A stretch of 64,000 nucleotides of DNA, taken from Diplodia intermedia (Eukaryota; Ascomycota; Dothideomycetes; Botryosphaeriales; Botryosphaeriaceae). The translations under genes were made by a program, and so were the position numbers. The notes under the pieces are model-generated. The model saw nothing but the letters and a program-made list of their open reading frames with translations. It did not search any database and was not told where the DNA came from. Shown here in pieces: positions 62,693 through 64,000 of this stretch (position 1 is the stretch's first letter; each line of letters begins with the position of its first letter). The stretch is taken from contig JAKEKT010000089.1 in the NCBI GenBank assembly GCA_021495925.1, forward strand, positions 1 through 64,000, in the 5' to 3' direction.

Positions 62693-64000
62693 CTTATAAA
62701 AGATTCTATAACCTTTAAATTTAACCCTCGAGAATTACGCTAAGACCGATACTATTTAAAAGCTCTTAATTTTCTTAGCTAGAATCTCGATTCTTAGCTT
62801 CGTAGACGTACGCGCTATTACGTAGTACGTAAAAGAAGAGGTATCTTAGATAGTACTAGACTAGCTAGAGCTTCGTAGCTTTCTTTATTCTCGAAAATCA
62901 CTTAAATTCGTACTAAATTATATATAGAGCATCGTACGATACTAAGAAATTCGTTTTCGAATTTATATTACGATAGCTTCTTTCTACGTTCGAAAATTCT
63001 ACTCTAAAGTCTATTAAAAGTTTCTTTCTTAGGCCTTACTAAAGAGTTTTATATATATAGATAATTCGATCGACTCGAGCTTTACGCTAAGATATATCTT
63101 AGCCTTCTAAAATCTTTAACGTTTATATTAGCTCTATTAGCCTCTTCGTTTACTTCTAGAGAGTAAGTAATTAAGAAAAACCCCTACTTCGGCCTAGACT
63201 TCTTTTATTTACGGTTTAGTTTAGACGAAACTAAAGCTAGTAATTTATTTTCTAGTTCTTCTCTTCTATTTATATCTCTTTCTATATATTTTTCTTTTAG
63301 AAAGAGCTTAGAAATTTCTCTTTTAAATCTAGAATAGCTTCTTTAAAGTAGAATTCTTCTTCTTCGAACCCTACTCTATCTCTCTTAGTATAGATAGAGG
63401 ACTTCGAGGCTATAAATATAACTATAGAAAACTTTAAGAAACCTTCGACTACGTCTATTTCGCTATTAAGAATCGCTATTTCGAAGCCTTCGGCCCTCGA
63501 ATCTATAAAAGAACTATTTATTTAAGAGAATCTACTTAAACGACGCGTCTCGATAGTTATTTCGACTTTTTTAATAAAGAGAAAGAGCGAATTATCTATC
63601 TCTCGCTTTATCTACTACGAAGAAAGTAAGAGAAGTATAGTACTTTTATTAAAAACTATATAAGAGACTATTAATTAGTCTCTTAGTCTTCTTATTATAG
63701 CCGCGAATCTCTTAAAGACTAGAAAAGAATAGAGGTCTATTTTAGATTTAATTAAGATTATACGATAGTTTATCGAAACTAAAAGAACTATAAATAAAAC
63801 TAGCTTAATTCTTACTACGTAGATACGGGCCCTAGAAAAGACCGCGATAGACCTTATAAAAACTATAAGAATTCTCTTAAAGTCTATCGTTATTCTTCTC
63901 TCGAAGTAGCCCTCGTAGAGGTCTATATACGCGAATACGTAACTAGTTCGCTCTATATAGAGGTCTATTATAGTATCGAGCTAGCCGATGTCTACGTACG
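62693..64000 (+). mobile_element. L10: LINE 5' part, cut by window end
   Basis: Plus-strand copy, subfamily B. The start matches L6 and L8 (GATTCTATAACCTTTAAAT-like) and continues through the 5' leader into ORF1. The rest lies beyond the window, so its target duplication cannot be checked. RIP state as in L6 and L8. Confidence 0.9.
63334..64000 (+). pseudogene. L10 ORF1, partial, RIP-killed
   Basis: Begins at the ATA (former ATG) at 63334-63336 with the same Met-Ala-Ser-Ser-Lys context as L6 and L8, and runs off the window. The first 667 bp follow L6 ORF1 with C/T and G/A differences only. Many stops. Confidence 0.82.

Noticed and set aside
1..64000. CRISPR array, bacterial operon or plasmid origin
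   Set aside because: The regular repeats are LINE tails, target duplications and whole retrotransposon copies. RIP and Gypsy/Tad-like elements place the DNA in a fungus.

Overview
The window is a block of fungal transposon remains with no gene that could still work. It almost completely lacks the dinucleotides CpA and TpG but is full of TpA, while CpG and CpT remain. Trp (TGG), Gln (CAR), Met (ATG), Cys (TGY) and His (CAY) codons have become TAG, TAA, ATA, TAY and TAY. This is the signature of repeat-induced point mutation (RIP) and points to a filamentous ascomycete (Pezizomycotina). The species cannot be named from this window.

Layout. I call the non-LTR retrotransposons L1-L10 by their left ends. 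All belong to one Tad1/I-like LINE family of about 6.51 kb: about 0.64 kb 5' leader, ORF1 (gag-like, about 446 codons), ORF2 (AP endonuclease, reverse transcriptase, RNase H; 3,822 bp), a 3' leader of about 0.7 kb, and a (TAAA)n or (TAA)n tail. Minus strand: L1 (1276-7776), L2 (7856-14970), L3 (12454-13046, short, inside L2), L4 (15139-19488, 5'-truncated), L7 (30026-36535, inside L6). Plus strand: L5 (23300-42867), L6 (24623-37663, inside L5), L8 (about 43216-56262), L9 (46423-52941, inside L8), L10 (about 62693 to the window end). Two degraded Ty3/Gypsy elements lie beneath them: G1 on the plus strand (about 19860-23299, continuing at 42880-43215) and G2 on the minus strand (56263 to about 62690).

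History. Target-site duplications of 12-15 bp flank eight of the insertions and give the order: L5 cut into the RT domain of G1, L6 into ORF1 of L5, and L7 into ORF2 of L6; L3 went into ORF1 of L2, and L9 into ORF2 of L8. Removing the nested insertions gives every complete LINE a length of 6,501-6,519 bp and every complete ORF2 exactly 3,822 bp. RIP has therefore substituted bases without adding or removing any. The inner copies L7 and L9 keep the most CpA, TpG and GC. The outer copies are the most decayed.

What stands out: the nest can be unfolded at base resolution; ORF1 and ORF2 overlap as ATGA; the 3' leader of every LINE copy carries a tRNA-like module; a 72-nt tRNA-like relic lies near the left edge; and L8 joins a plus-strand Gypsy on its left to a minus-strand Gypsy on its right with no matching target duplication, which suggests recombination between LINE copies. 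No host gene, CRISPR array or intact regulatory unit was found. Reading frames were followed by hand, so fine details such as stop counts are not given.
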